Source: Pseudomonadales bacterium (GTDB lineage: Bacteria; Pseudomonadota; Gammaproteobacteria; Pseudomonadales; JAHEIH01). Taken from it: DNA of 11,013 nucleotides. Under the pieces are notes generated by a model, which was not told the DNA's origin, ran no database searches, and saw only the letters and a program-made list of their open reading frames with translations. Below are positions 1-5,828 of the stretch, in pieces. The position numbers were made by a program, and so were the translations under genes. Each line of letters begins with the position of its first letter. The first letter of the stretch is position 1. Location: assembly GCA_023255355.1 (NCBI GenBank), contig JALRIU010000018.1, forward strand, positions 1 through 11,013, in the 5' to 3' direction.

Positions 1-470
1 CAAACACTAGTACTGTAGATACTTCAAAAGCTGAAGCTGAACAAGCAGCCGCTGCTGCCGCTGCAGCTCAAGCTGAAGCAGATCGTCGCGCTGCTGCTGA
101 GGCTGCAGCCCGCGCAGAACAACGTGCTATGGACAGTGAAAAAGCTGCATTAGAAACTGTGTTTTACTTTGATTTTGATGCGTCTTCACTCAACCAAGAT
201 GTTCGTGCTTCACTCGACGCGATGGCTGCTTACTTGAAAAAAACCTCTGGCGCTGTTCGTTTAGAAGGTCATGCTGATGAGCGTGGTTCACGCGAATACA
301 ACATGGCACTTGGTGAGCGTCGTGCAAAAGCGGTTGCTAACTACTTAACTATCCAAGGTGTTGATAGCTCACGTTTTAATATCGTAAGTTACGGTGAAGA
401 GCGCCCAGCAATGATGGGTCACTCTGAGGGTTCTTGGAGCAAAAACCGTCGCGTAGAAGTTAAACTTTAA
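1..470 (+). CDS. pal: Pal, peptidoglycan-associated lipoprotein (5'-partial)
   Basis: Outer-membrane lipoprotein of the Tol-Pal complex. It ties the outer membrane to peptidoglycan and works in envelope constriction at division. The frame is open to the left edge, so the signal peptide and lipobox cysteine lie outside the window. From base 3 the visible part begins with a low-complexity stretch rich in Ala, Glu, Gln and Arg (about codons 9-42, including a run of eight alanines). The OmpA-like peptidoglycan-binding domain follows from about base 159: FDFD strand, the GHADERGS loop whose Asp and neighbouring residues bind diaminopimelate, the NMALGERRA helix, and the terminal NRRVEVKL strand. 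The ATG at 129 is internal, since the frame continues upstream and Pal needs its lipobox. The stop overlaps the cpoB start (TAATG). The domain call is firm; the long Ala-rich linker is atypical compared with the short linker of E. coli Pal. Confidence 0.95.
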   Translation, partial: NTSTVDTSKAEAEQAAAAAAAAQAEADRRAAAEAAARAEQRAMDSEKAALETVFYFDFDASSLNQDVRASLDAMAAYLKKTSGAVRLEGHADERGSREYNMALGERRAKAVANYLTIQGVDSSRFNIVSYGEERPAMMGHSEGSWSKNRRVEVKL

Positions 471-1288
471 TGAAGCATCACCGCATTTGGGCGGGAGTGG
501 CTAGCGCCACTCTCGCTTTTTCTGTTTTAGCGCAATCTGTTGAGGTTGTTGACTTGTCTGCCGCGCCAGTTAGTTCTGCACCGATAGTACAAACCCCTAT
601 CTATGTTGATAACACCAGTGCAGTGGTAGATACCTCGACAATGATTTTGGAAGAAAATGTTCCAAATTCCGGTGATCTTTATTTTCAAATGCAAACGCTT
701 CAGCAAGAAGTGATGCAATTACGAAATGTTGTTGAACAGCAGTCTCGGCAGTTGCAGGAGCTTCGTGAATTAAGCTTGGAGCGATATGTTGATATTGATA
801 AACGATTAGCAAACGGTGCCATAGCTACCCCTGCTGAACCATTGCTTAATACTACTGCCGGTGACAGTCCAGTTAGGCCTGCCGACACGGTTGATCCAGT
901 CCTCGCAAAAACTGATCTCGAATCATACGACGACGCCTATCAATTGGTAAAAAATCGTCAATATCAACAAGCTATTCCAAATTTCGAACGTTTTGTCCTT
1001 GAATATCCTGCATCGGTAAGACGCCCTAATGCCTTTTACTGGCTTGGCCAGCTTTACATGGTAACTAATCAGCTCGATGAAGCGATTGTACATTTTACCT
1101 CGTTGCGGACCGAGTTTCCTGATCATGCAAAAACGCCTGATGGGACATTTAAGCTGGCTACCCTGTATTTTAAACAGGGTGACAAAGCGGCCAGTAAAAA
1201 TCTTTTAGATCAGCTTATTGCGAGCAACGGTGGTGGCAATCCAACCACTTTGCAAGCAGCGAGTGCCTTCCTGCGCGATAATTTTTAG
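470..1288 (+). CDS. cpoB: CpoB/YbgF, Tol-Pal system periplasmic coordinator
   Basis: A 272-aa periplasmic protein. In E. coli CpoB links the Tol machine to PBP1B during septal peptidoglycan synthesis. Residues 1-21 look like a Sec signal peptide (Lys/His/Arg start, hydrophobic core, VLA then Gln, so cleavage is likely after Ala21). Residues about 67-113 are rich in Leu, Gln and Glu with heptad-like spacing, matching the N-terminal trimerising coiled coil of the family. A Pro/Thr-rich linker spans about 118-148. From about 150 to the end there are TPR-type helices (AYQLVKNRQYQQAI, AFYWLGQLYMVTNQLDEAI, FKLATLYFKQGDKAAS). The length fits the family. The ATG overlaps the pal stop by one base, which implies translational coupling. 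Position directly after pal is the classic one. Confidence 0.95.
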   Translation: MKHHRIWAGVASATLAFSVLAQSVEVVDLSAAPVSSAPIVQTPIYVDNTSAVVDTSTMILEENVPNSGDLYFQMQTLQQEVMQLRNVVEQQSRQLQELRELSLERYVDIDKRLANGAIATPAEPLLNTTAGDSPVRPADTVDPVLAKTDLESYDDAYQLVKNRQYQQAIPNFERFVLEYPASVRRPNAFYWLGQLYMVTNQLDEAIVHFTSLRTEFPDHAKTPDGTFKLATLYFKQGDKAASKNLLDQLIASNGGGNPTTLQAASAFLRDNF

Positions 1289-1296
1289 GTCATTTC

Positions 1297-1944
1297 ATGG
1301 GTGACACAGTTCGAATAACGGAGATTTTTTACTCTCTACAGGGTGAAACTCGTACCATAGGTTTACCCACTGTATTCGTGCGTTTAACTGGTTGCCCATT
1401 GCGTTGCAATTATTGCGATACGGCCTATGCCTTCCATGGGGGTAAAAGTATGCCCATGCAAGAGGTCATCGACCAAGTTATTGCCTATAATCCGCGTTAC
1501 GTTACTGTTACTGGTGGCGAGCCATTGGCGCAAAAGTCGTGCTGGCCACTTTTGACGTCTTTATGCGATCTTGGCTATGAGGTGTCATTAGAAACTAGCG
1601 GTGCAATTTCTTGTGAGGGCGTCGATGATCGGGTAGTGAAAGTTGTCGATCTAAAAACGCCCGATTCAAGCGAGGTTGAACGTAACGATTATACGAATAT
1701 GTCGTTACTAAATCCCCATGATCAGGTGAAATTTGTTATCTGTTCACGCCAAGACTACGACTGGGCTTGTTTTAAGATTGACGAATATCAACTGCAGGGT
1801 AAGGTCTCTGATATATTGTTTTCACCCAGTCACGGTAAGGTCTCGCCCCGTGAGTTAGCAGAGTGGATCTTACAAGATAACCTTGCGGTGCGCATGCAGT
1901 TGCAAATGCATAAAATCGTATGGAACGATGAACCAGGGCATTAA
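1297..1944 (+). CDS. queE: QueE, 7-carboxy-7-deazaguanine synthase (radical SAM)
   Basis: This 215-aa cytosolic radical SAM enzyme rearranges 6-carboxytetrahydropterin to 7-carboxy-7-deazaguanine on the way to preQ0 and queuosine. The radical-SAM cluster motif CX3CX2C is visible at Cys33, Cys37 and Cys40 (CPLRCNYCDT). The SAM-contacting GGEP motif is at residues 73-76. The N-terminal ITEIFYSLQGE strand that contacts substrate is at 7-17. Length and motif order match the proteobacterial QueE type. It starts 8 bases after the cpoB stop, with a weak AGGT Shine-Dalgarno about 6 bases upstream, and it is followed within 3 bases by queC. It therefore probably belongs to the same transcript as cpoB. 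The Glu that bridges to Mg and the rest of the small-domain fold were not verified residue by residue. Confidence 0.95.
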   Translation: MGDTVRITEIFYSLQGETRTIGLPTVFVRLTGCPLRCNYCDTAYAFHGGKSMPMQEVIDQVIAYNPRYVTVTGGEPLAQKSCWPLLTSLCDLGYEVSLETSGAISCEGVDDRVVKVVDLKTPDSSEVERNDYTNMSLLNPHDQVKFVICSRQDYDWACFKIDEYQLQGKVSDILFSPSHGKVSPRELAEWILQDNLAVRMQLQMHKIVWNDEPGH

Positions 1945-1947
1945 GCG

Positions 1948-2628
1948 ATGACATCTCATAAAAAAGCAGTCATTCTCGTTTCAGGAGGACTTGATTCAAC
2001 CACGGTCACAGCGATTGCTAGATCTCAGGGTTTTGAATGTTATACCTTGAGTTTTGACTATGGCCAACGCCATCGTTATGAGTTGACAGCTGCTAATCAA
2101 GTATCTGCTGCTCTAGGTGTGGCTGAACACAAAACCGTTGTGTTAGATTTGAGTACCATCGGTGGTTCTGCGCTTACTGATATGTCAATTGCTGTGCCCG
2201 AAGAAGAGACCCAGGGTATTCCAGTCACCTATGTGCCGGCGCGTAATACAGTATTTTTGTCGATTGCACTTGGATGGGCTGAAGTATTGGGTGCAGACGA
2301 TATCTTTATTGGTGTCAACGCAGTTGATTATTCAGGCTACCCAGATTGTCGTCCAGAGTATATTGCAGCCTTTGAAAGGGTTGCCAATTTGGCAACTAAA
2401 GCCGGCGTTGAAGGCCATGCGATGCGTATCCATACCCCACTCATTGATTTAAGCAAGGCTGATATTATTCGTTGGGGCGTGGAGTTGGGCGTAGACTATG
2501 GAATGACAGTTTCGTGTTATCAAGCAGATCAAACCAACGGTGCTGCCTGTGGTAAATGTGATTCGTGTCGGCTCCGTAAAAAAGGCTTTGTTGATGCGGG
2601 TGTAGCTGATCCAACCCATTATAAATAA
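1948..2628 (+). CDS. queC: QueC, 7-cyano-7-deazaguanine (preQ0) synthase
   Basis: ATP-dependent amidoligase that turns 7-carboxy-7-deazaguanine plus ammonia into preQ0, the step after QueE. The 226-aa product has the PP-loop ATP-binding motif SGGLDS at residues 12-17. The family signature YVPARNT is at 95-101. A C-terminal zinc site is formed by Cys190, Cys201, Cys204 and Cys207 (C-X10-C-X2-C-X2-C). Length is normal for the family. The ATG lies 3 bases after the queE stop with no strong Shine-Dalgarno of its own, which suggests translation coupled to queE. QueD and the later queuosine genes are not in the window. In several pseudomonads a tRNA-Lys gene follows queC; none is seen here. Confidence 0.96.
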   Translation: MTSHKKAVILVSGGLDSTTVTAIARSQGFECYTLSFDYGQRHRYELTAANQVSAALGVAEHKTVVLDLSTIGGSALTDMSIAVPEEETQGIPVTYVPARNTVFLSIALGWAEVLGADDIFIGVNAVDYSGYPDCRPEYIAAFERVANLATKAGVEGHAMRIHTPLIDLSKADIIRWGVELGVDYGMTVSCYQADQTNGAACGKCDSCRLRKKGFVDAGVADPTHYK

Positions 2629-2674
2629 AAGTTTTTTCATATTATGACCTAGGGGCGGCAAATGTTGACCCCCT

Positions 2675-2704
2675 TTGGTATCCAACAAGTTCGTACACTA
2701 GAAT
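2675..2704 (+). promoter_or_regulatory. Possible sigma70-type promoter for the 127-aa gene
   Basis: TTGGTA (2675-2680) and TAGAAT (2699-2704) are separated by 18 bases, and the ATG-less gene start at 2726 lies about 21 bases downstream. The -35 matches the consensus at four of six positions and the -10 at five of six. This is a match by eye only. The 97-base gap after queC makes an independent promoter reasonable, but nothing else proves it. Confidence 0.3.
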
Positions 2705-2711
2705 AAATTAT

Positions 2712-2716
2712 AAGGA
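2712..2716 (+). promoter_or_regulatory. Shine-Dalgarno that decides a TTG start
   Basis: AAGGA sits 9 bases before the TTG at 2726. No in-frame ATG or GTG lies nearby, and the ATG at 2716 is in another frame. This spacing is the main support for translation starting on TTG. Confidence 0.6.
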
Positions 2717-2725
2717 TGTACGCAT

Positions 2726-3109
2726 TTGACCCCTTCTCAAAAGCTTATTTTAGAGGCATTTCGCAACCTCAAATACCCCGCGGTTTACTATGACGATGCG
2801 CCCGAAGGTCGTTTTGCCTGCTACATTTTTCTTAAAGCTGACGGTTTTGTTTGGCTTGAGCCAGGCTACCAATTACCCACAGAACCTTTTAGTCGTATTC
2901 GAAGTATTGATTGTCCGCTATCTTTAAAGGGGGGGTGTCTTGTTTTTGATGGTGGTTGGATTGGCGAGGGCGATGCTGATGAAGGCAAGCTCATTTGGCA
3001 TTATTGGCTTGATTATCTCAAACAATTTGACCGAGATTGGCACCAAGAACGTGAGTATGTATTACAAGAATGTTTGACTAACGGCTGGCATGACAACGAT
3101 CTTATTTAA
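2726..3109 (+). CDS. Uncharacterised 127-aa protein with TTG start
   Basis: I do not recognise a family. The frame is 127 codons from a TTG start supported by AAGGA 9 bases upstream. The product has no signal peptide or membrane segment and is probably cytosolic. It is acidic and rich in aromatic residues, with six tryptophans (43, 78, 91, 94, 105, 121) and many Tyr and Phe. Cysteines are at 32, 63, 71 and 116; they do not form an obvious CXXC metal site. A predicted strand-rich middle (about 29-75) is followed by a helical, charged C-terminal part (about 88-116, KLIWHYWLDYLKQFDRDW). A good intrinsic terminator begins at its stop codon, so it is probably a single-gene unit. Codon use looks like the neighbours. 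Real gene likely; function unknown. Confidence 0.75.
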   Translation: MTPSQKLILEAFRNLKYPAVYYDDAPEGRFACYIFLKADGFVWLEPGYQLPTEPFSRIRSIDCPLSLKGGCLVFDGGWIGEGDADEGKLIWHYWLDYLKQFDRDWHQEREYVLQECLTNGWHDNDLI

Positions 3110-3136
3110 ACCCTCTTTATCGCGCGCAGGGTTTTT
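3108..3136 (+). terminator. Rho-independent terminator after the 127-aa gene
   Basis: AAACCCT (3108-3114) pairs with AGGGTTT (3128-3134) as a 7-bp stem around a 13-base GC-rich loop, and the 3' arm runs into a TTTTT tract (3132-3136). The stem starts inside the TAA stop codon of the upstream gene. The position and T-run fit an intrinsic terminator, although the stem is short and has few GC pairs. Confidence 0.6.
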
Positions 3137-3298
3137 CTGCAATATTTCTTCCATAAATACTTTATAGTTTCTGAAATTGTTAGATTGGATAAAAAGTATT
3201 TTATGGTCTATCTTCAAAGCAGACATAACTCCATGGATGGCATTACGCTGAACCCGATGGTCGGTTATCAGACGTATTTCTACGGTGAAGAGCTATTA

Positions 3299-3904
3299 AT
3301 GACGAATAATAATGATAATTGGGAAAGTAAGGAACGTATTGCTACGCCAGTTAGTGTGCGTAGTGCCTTGCAGACACTTATTAAAGAAACCCTTGCTGCT
3401 GGGTGTCGATCATTTCGAGATAGCAAGCCTTTTTGGCGTCAGGCAGGTCTTGATGAGACCCTTTTGCGTGAAGTTGAAATTCTAAGCGTTCAGGCGTTTG
3501 ATGAGTTTACAGCGATTGTCACGCATCATATGTTAATGAATCAGCTTAAGTTTGATGTAGATATTCTCAATAATTGCCTCGATTTTTTAATTCGACAAAA
3601 AGCCGAAAATCATCTGCTTAATGAATTTATTTCGGCGGGTGCGAGTACTCCCGTACTTAGAGATATGTTTGGTCTTCGCAGTCATGATATTGTCGCGTTG
3701 CGAGAGCAATTAGGCGTTAGCCAGCCTGGTGGAAGGCCGCGTCGAGCGACACGCGAAGAAACGGACTTGGTAATGGGGTCTTGGTACAGTCAGTTGGTAA
3801 GTGTCGATTTGAGGCTCCGATTGCTTTGGGTTCACCAAGAAACTGACATCGCTTTAAATATGGTGTTTGATGTCATTCGCGCTAACGATCGCACCGCCTT
3901 CTAG
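3299..3904 (+). CDS. DUF2857-like protein with HTH-like segment, putative regulator
   Basis: About 201 aa from the ATG at 3299, chosen because GAAGAG (3287-3292) lies 6 bases upstream. The open frame continues upstream to a TTG at 3185 with in-frame ATGs at 3203, 3233 and 3257. Those have no clear Shine-Dalgarno, and the extra 38 residues look unconserved. The central and C-terminal parts recall the DUF2857 (STY4526-type) family. A helix-turn-helix-like stretch is at about residues 120-139 (LRDMFGLRSHDIVALREQLG), followed at once by a basic GRPRR patch (145-149) and a helical tail with conserved-looking Trp residues. There is no signal peptide or membrane segment. DNA binding is inferred from the HTH-like pattern, and the family assignment is from memory of its sequence pattern, not a search. 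It stands alone between a terminator and a 99-base gap. Confidence 0.7.
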   Translation: MTNNNDNWESKERIATPVSVRSALQTLIKETLAAGCRSFRDSKPFWRQAGLDETLLREVEILSVQAFDEFTAIVTHHMLMNQLKFDVDILNNCLDFLIRQKAENHLLNEFISAGASTPVLRDMFGLRSHDIVALREQLGVSQPGGRPRRATREETDLVMGSWYSQLVSVDLRLRLLWVHQETDIALNMVFDVIRANDRTAF

Positions 3905-3975
3905 TTTTTCTAAGCATTACTCCAATTTCAATAGTGTGAACTCGTTAACATTTTTGTGAGTGTCGACGGGTTAGC

Positions 3976-4011
3976 ATGAAGCTTCCAAATACTGGAGGTG
4001 GTTATGAGTAA
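3976..4011 (+). other. Mini-ORF of 11 codons overlapping the next gene start
   Basis: An ATG at 3976 opens a short frame (MKLPNTGGGYE) that stops with TAA at 4009-4011, five bases past the start of the 70-aa gene. It runs over the hairpin that contains that gene's Shine-Dalgarno. No good ribosome-binding site precedes it (only GACGGG). It could be a leader ORF that couples translation, or a chance frame. Confidence 0.2.
3982..3998 (+). promoter_or_regulatory. Ribosome-binding site within a small hairpin
   Basis: GGAGG (3994-3998) lies 5 bases before the ATG at 4004, and this decides the start over the GTG at 3998. The arm TGGAGG (3993-3998) can pair with CTTCCA (3982-3987) through six pairs including one G-U, around a 5-base loop. 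This would place the whole Shine-Dalgarno in a stem. The site itself is clear; regulation by the hairpin is conjecture. Confidence 0.5.
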
Positions 4012-4216
4012 CGTCATTGATTTTCAAATTGCTGCAGAACGTATCATTTATCGTCGGTTAAATTGTTTGCGAACATTTACCAATAATTATTATGCCTTTG
4101 CCGAGCGTGATGGCTTTGTCCCCTTTAGTTTCGAACGTGTTAAAGATGCCACTGAAGAAATAGCCAAACTTGAGCGAACTCTTTACGGTCTGCGTGTTCA
4201 AACGGCACTTCATTAA
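4004..4216 (+). CDS. Uncharacterised 70-aa protein
   Basis: I do not recognise a family. The ATG at 4004 with GGAGG 5 bases upstream is a much better start than the GTG two codons earlier. The 70-aa product is soluble-looking and mostly helical, with no signal peptide or transmembrane segment. An N-terminal helix carries paired Arg and Tyr (IIYRRLNCLRTF). The middle has a Tyr/Phe-rich part (NNYYAFAERDGFVPF). The C-terminal helix (about 44-65, VKDATEEIAKLERTLYGLR) is amphipathic and could mediate self-association. The strong ribosome-binding site and normal codon use argue that it is a real gene. It is monocistronic or possibly co-transcribed with the gene 99 bases upstream. Its stop is 103 bases before sdaA. 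Confidence 0.65.
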   Translation: MSNVIDFQIAAERIIYRRLNCLRTFTNNYYAFAERDGFVPFSFERVKDATEEIAKLERTLYGLRVQTALH

Positions 4217-4231
4217 GTTAGTTGGTCGGGT

Positions 4232-4260
4232 TTAATATAGCTACCGGTCGTATATAGATA
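4232..4260 (+). promoter_or_regulatory. Possible promoter upstream of sdaA
   Basis: TTAATA (4232-4237) and TAGATA (4255-4260) are 17 bases apart, inside an AT-rich stretch that also contains the overlapping alternatives TATATA and TATAGA at 4251-4258. The sdaA ATG is 59 bases downstream. Matches to the sigma70 consensus are moderate and were judged by eye. Confidence 0.3.
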
Positions 4261-4319
4261 GGTTGCCAAATAGTGACTTAGTTACTGTGAGCAGAGTTTC
4301 TCGCAGGAAATATAACTAT

Positions 4320-5720
4320 ATGGCAATCAGCGTTTTTGACCTCTTTAAAGTGGGAATCGGGCCTTCGAGTTCGCATACCGTTGGCCCTATGCGCGCCGCC
4401 CAGCGATTTATTACAAAACTCGATGGTCAACATTGTTTACCACAAGTAGCACGGATAAAAGTTGAGTTATTTGGGTCATTGGGTGCAACAGGTAAGGGAC
4501 ACGGTTCATCGAAGGCTGTGCTGCTGGGTTTAATGGGTGAGCAACCCGATACTGTTGATGTTGCCTCAATTGCTCGCCGAGTCGATGAGATTCGAACCTG
4601 TGGCCGTATAGTTCTAGCCGGTGGTTATGAGATTAATTTCGATGAGGAAAAAGATCTCATTCTGCATCGCAGAAAATCCCTCCCGGGTCATCCAAATGGT
4701 ATGCGTTACGTTGCCTATGCAAATGATGGTTCATCATTGATAGAAAGTGTTTATTACTCTGTGGGTGGTGGCTTTGTATTAAATGATAATGAAATGGCAG
4801 GTGGTGACATTATTGAGGACCCAACGCCGATAAGCTATCCATTTTCTAGTGCAGCTGAACTTTTGCAAATATGTTCCCAACATCAACTTAGTATTAGCGA
4901 TGTAATGTTGTCTAATGAACTTGCTTGGCGTTCTAAAGAGGAAGTGGCAGCTGGTCTGATGACGCTTTGGGATGTGATGCAAGCCTCGGTTACCAATGGC
5001 ATCTCTAACGAAGGTATATTGCCTGGTGGTTTAAAGGTATTGCGGCGAGCTCCTGCGTTATACAGGCAACTATTGGCACACCCTGAAGCTGCCTTGTCAG
5101 ACCCTTTAACAGTAACCGATTGGGTAACCCTATATGCCTTGGCGGTCAATGAGGAAAATGCCGCAGGTGGCCGGATTGTTACGGCCCCAACTAATGGCGC
5201 AGCGGGTATTATTCCTGCTGTTTTGCACTACTATAGCCGGTTCGTAAAAACTGCCTCACCGCAAGGCGTACAGAAATTTTTATTAACGGCGGGGGCGATT
5301 GGTACGCTGTATAAAATGAATGCTTCCATCAGTGGTGCTGAAGTCGGTTGCCAGGGCGAGGTTGGTTCAGCCTGTTCAATGGCTGCAGCAGGGTTAGCAG
5401 AGGTAATGGGCGGCACTCCAGAGCAAGTCGAAAACGCGGCTGAAATTGCGATGGAGCACAATCTTGGACTGACCTGTGACCCTATAGGTGGCCTAGTTCA
5501 AGTACCATGTATTGAGCGAAATGCTATGGCCGCTATAAAAGCGATTTCGGCAACACGGATGGCTCTACGTGGCAATGGTCAGCATTTTGTTTCTTTGGAT
5601 AAAGTTATCAAAACCATGCGTGATACCGGCCGAGATATGCACCATAAATATAAAGAAACAGCCCGTGGCGGGCTGGCGTTGAATGTCCTTGAGGTGCCGG
5701 TAAATATTGTCGATTGTTAG
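4320..5720 (+). CDS. sdaA: L-serine dehydratase (L-serine ammonia-lyase), [4Fe-4S] type
   Basis: Converts L-serine to pyruvate and ammonia in the cytosol using an oxygen-sensitive [4Fe-4S] cluster instead of PLP. The ATG at 4320 gives 466 aa, close to the usual ~455-460. AISVFDLFKVGIGPSSSHTVGPM begins right after it, as in the family, and AGGA lies 11 bases upstream. The frame's TTG at 4263 would add 19 unlikely residues. The beta domain with the SSSHT signature is N-terminal (about 1-155), followed by the alpha/catalytic domain from about 180. Cys344, Cys386 and Cys397 fit the three cluster ligands; Cys352 is also present. The last residue is Cys466, matching the 'tail-in-mouth' C-terminal cysteine known from the Legionella enzyme, which fills the cluster's open site in the resting state. 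It converges on the sarcosine oxidase operon, consistent with a role downstream of glycine-to-serine conversion. sdaB is an equally usable name. Confidence 0.96.
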   Translation: MAISVFDLFKVGIGPSSSHTVGPMRAAQRFITKLDGQHCLPQVARIKVELFGSLGATGKGHGSSKAVLLGLMGEQPDTVDVASIARRVDEIRTCGRIVLAGGYEINFDEEKDLILHRRKSLPGHPNGMRYVAYANDGSSLIESVYYSVGGGFVLNDNEMAGGDIIEDPTPISYPFSSAAELLQICSQHQLSISDVMLSNELAWRSKEEVAAGLMTLWDVMQASVTNGISNEGILPGGLKVLRRAPALYRQLLAHPEAALSDPLTVTDWVTLYALAVNEENAAGGRIVTAPTNGAAGIIPAVLHYYSRFVKTASPQGVQKFLLTAGAIGTLYKMNASISGAEVGCQGEVGSACSMAAAGLAEVMGGTPEQVENAAEIAMEHNLGLTCDPIGGLVQVPCIERNAMAAIKAISATRMALRGNGQHFVSLDKVIKTMRDTGRDMHHKYKETARGGLALNVLEVPVNIVDC

Positions 5721-5742
5721 TAAGTCGCTTCGGCCTGACTTA
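5721..5742 (+). terminator. cUUCGg stem-loop directly after sdaA
   Basis: TAAGTCGC (5721-5728) folds on GC plus GACTTA (5733-5734 and 5737-5742) with a TTCG loop (5729-5732) and a 2-base CT bulge. The C(UUCG)G tetraloop is exceptionally stable in RNA. The stem begins immediately after the sdaA TAG. No T-run follows, so it may be an mRNA 3'-end stabiliser or a Rho-linked end, not a classical intrinsic terminator. Confidence 0.45.
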
Positions 5743-5758
5743 AATAGCACAGCAGGAT

Positions 5759-5798
5759 TGCCCCCTCAAAGCTTCGATAAAAATCTTTGTGGGAGGCA
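5759..5798. terminator. Second stem-loop between convergent sdaA and soxG
   Basis: The arms 5759-5771 (TGCCCCCTCAAAG) and 5785-5798 (CTTTGTGGGAGGCA) pair with one mismatch and one bulged base around a 13-base AT-rich loop. The feature lies between two genes that converge, where a bidirectional end signal is expected. Neither side has a clear T-run, so termination is not proven. Confidence 0.4.
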
Positions 5799-5828
5799 GT
5801 TGACTTAAATGTTACCTAACAAATATTT

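Noticed and set aside
30..125. Ala-coding low-complexity tract as a DNA repeat array
   Set aside because: The GCT/GCA/GCC codons vary and are explained by the protein's Ala-rich linker. There is no regular DNA repeat unit or spacer structure.
2651..2674. Possible terminator after queC (AGGGG pairing with CCCCT)
   Set aside because: The stem is five pairs with a 15-base loop, and the only T-run (2632-2638) lies before it, so it does not fit an intrinsic terminator.
2629..2725. tRNA-Lys expected downstream of queC by analogy with Pseudomonas
   Set aside because: No cloverleaf, T-loop plus acceptor pairing or CCA end can be found in the gap.
2665..2733. Short direct repeat TTGACCCC at 2665-2672 and 2726-2733
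   Set aside because: Eight bases, one copy being the start codon and first codons of a gene. There is no flanking structure, so it is probably chance and not an attachment site or operator.
3185..3298. N-terminal extension of the DUF2857-like protein from TTG 3185 or ATG 3203/3233/3257
   Set aside because: None of these starts has a credible Shine-Dalgarno, whereas ATG 3299 has GAAGAG at 6 bases. Not fully excluded.
4263..4319. 19-codon upstream extension of sdaA from TTG
   Set aside because: The family begins at the residues after ATG 4320, and the TTG lacks a ribosome-binding site.
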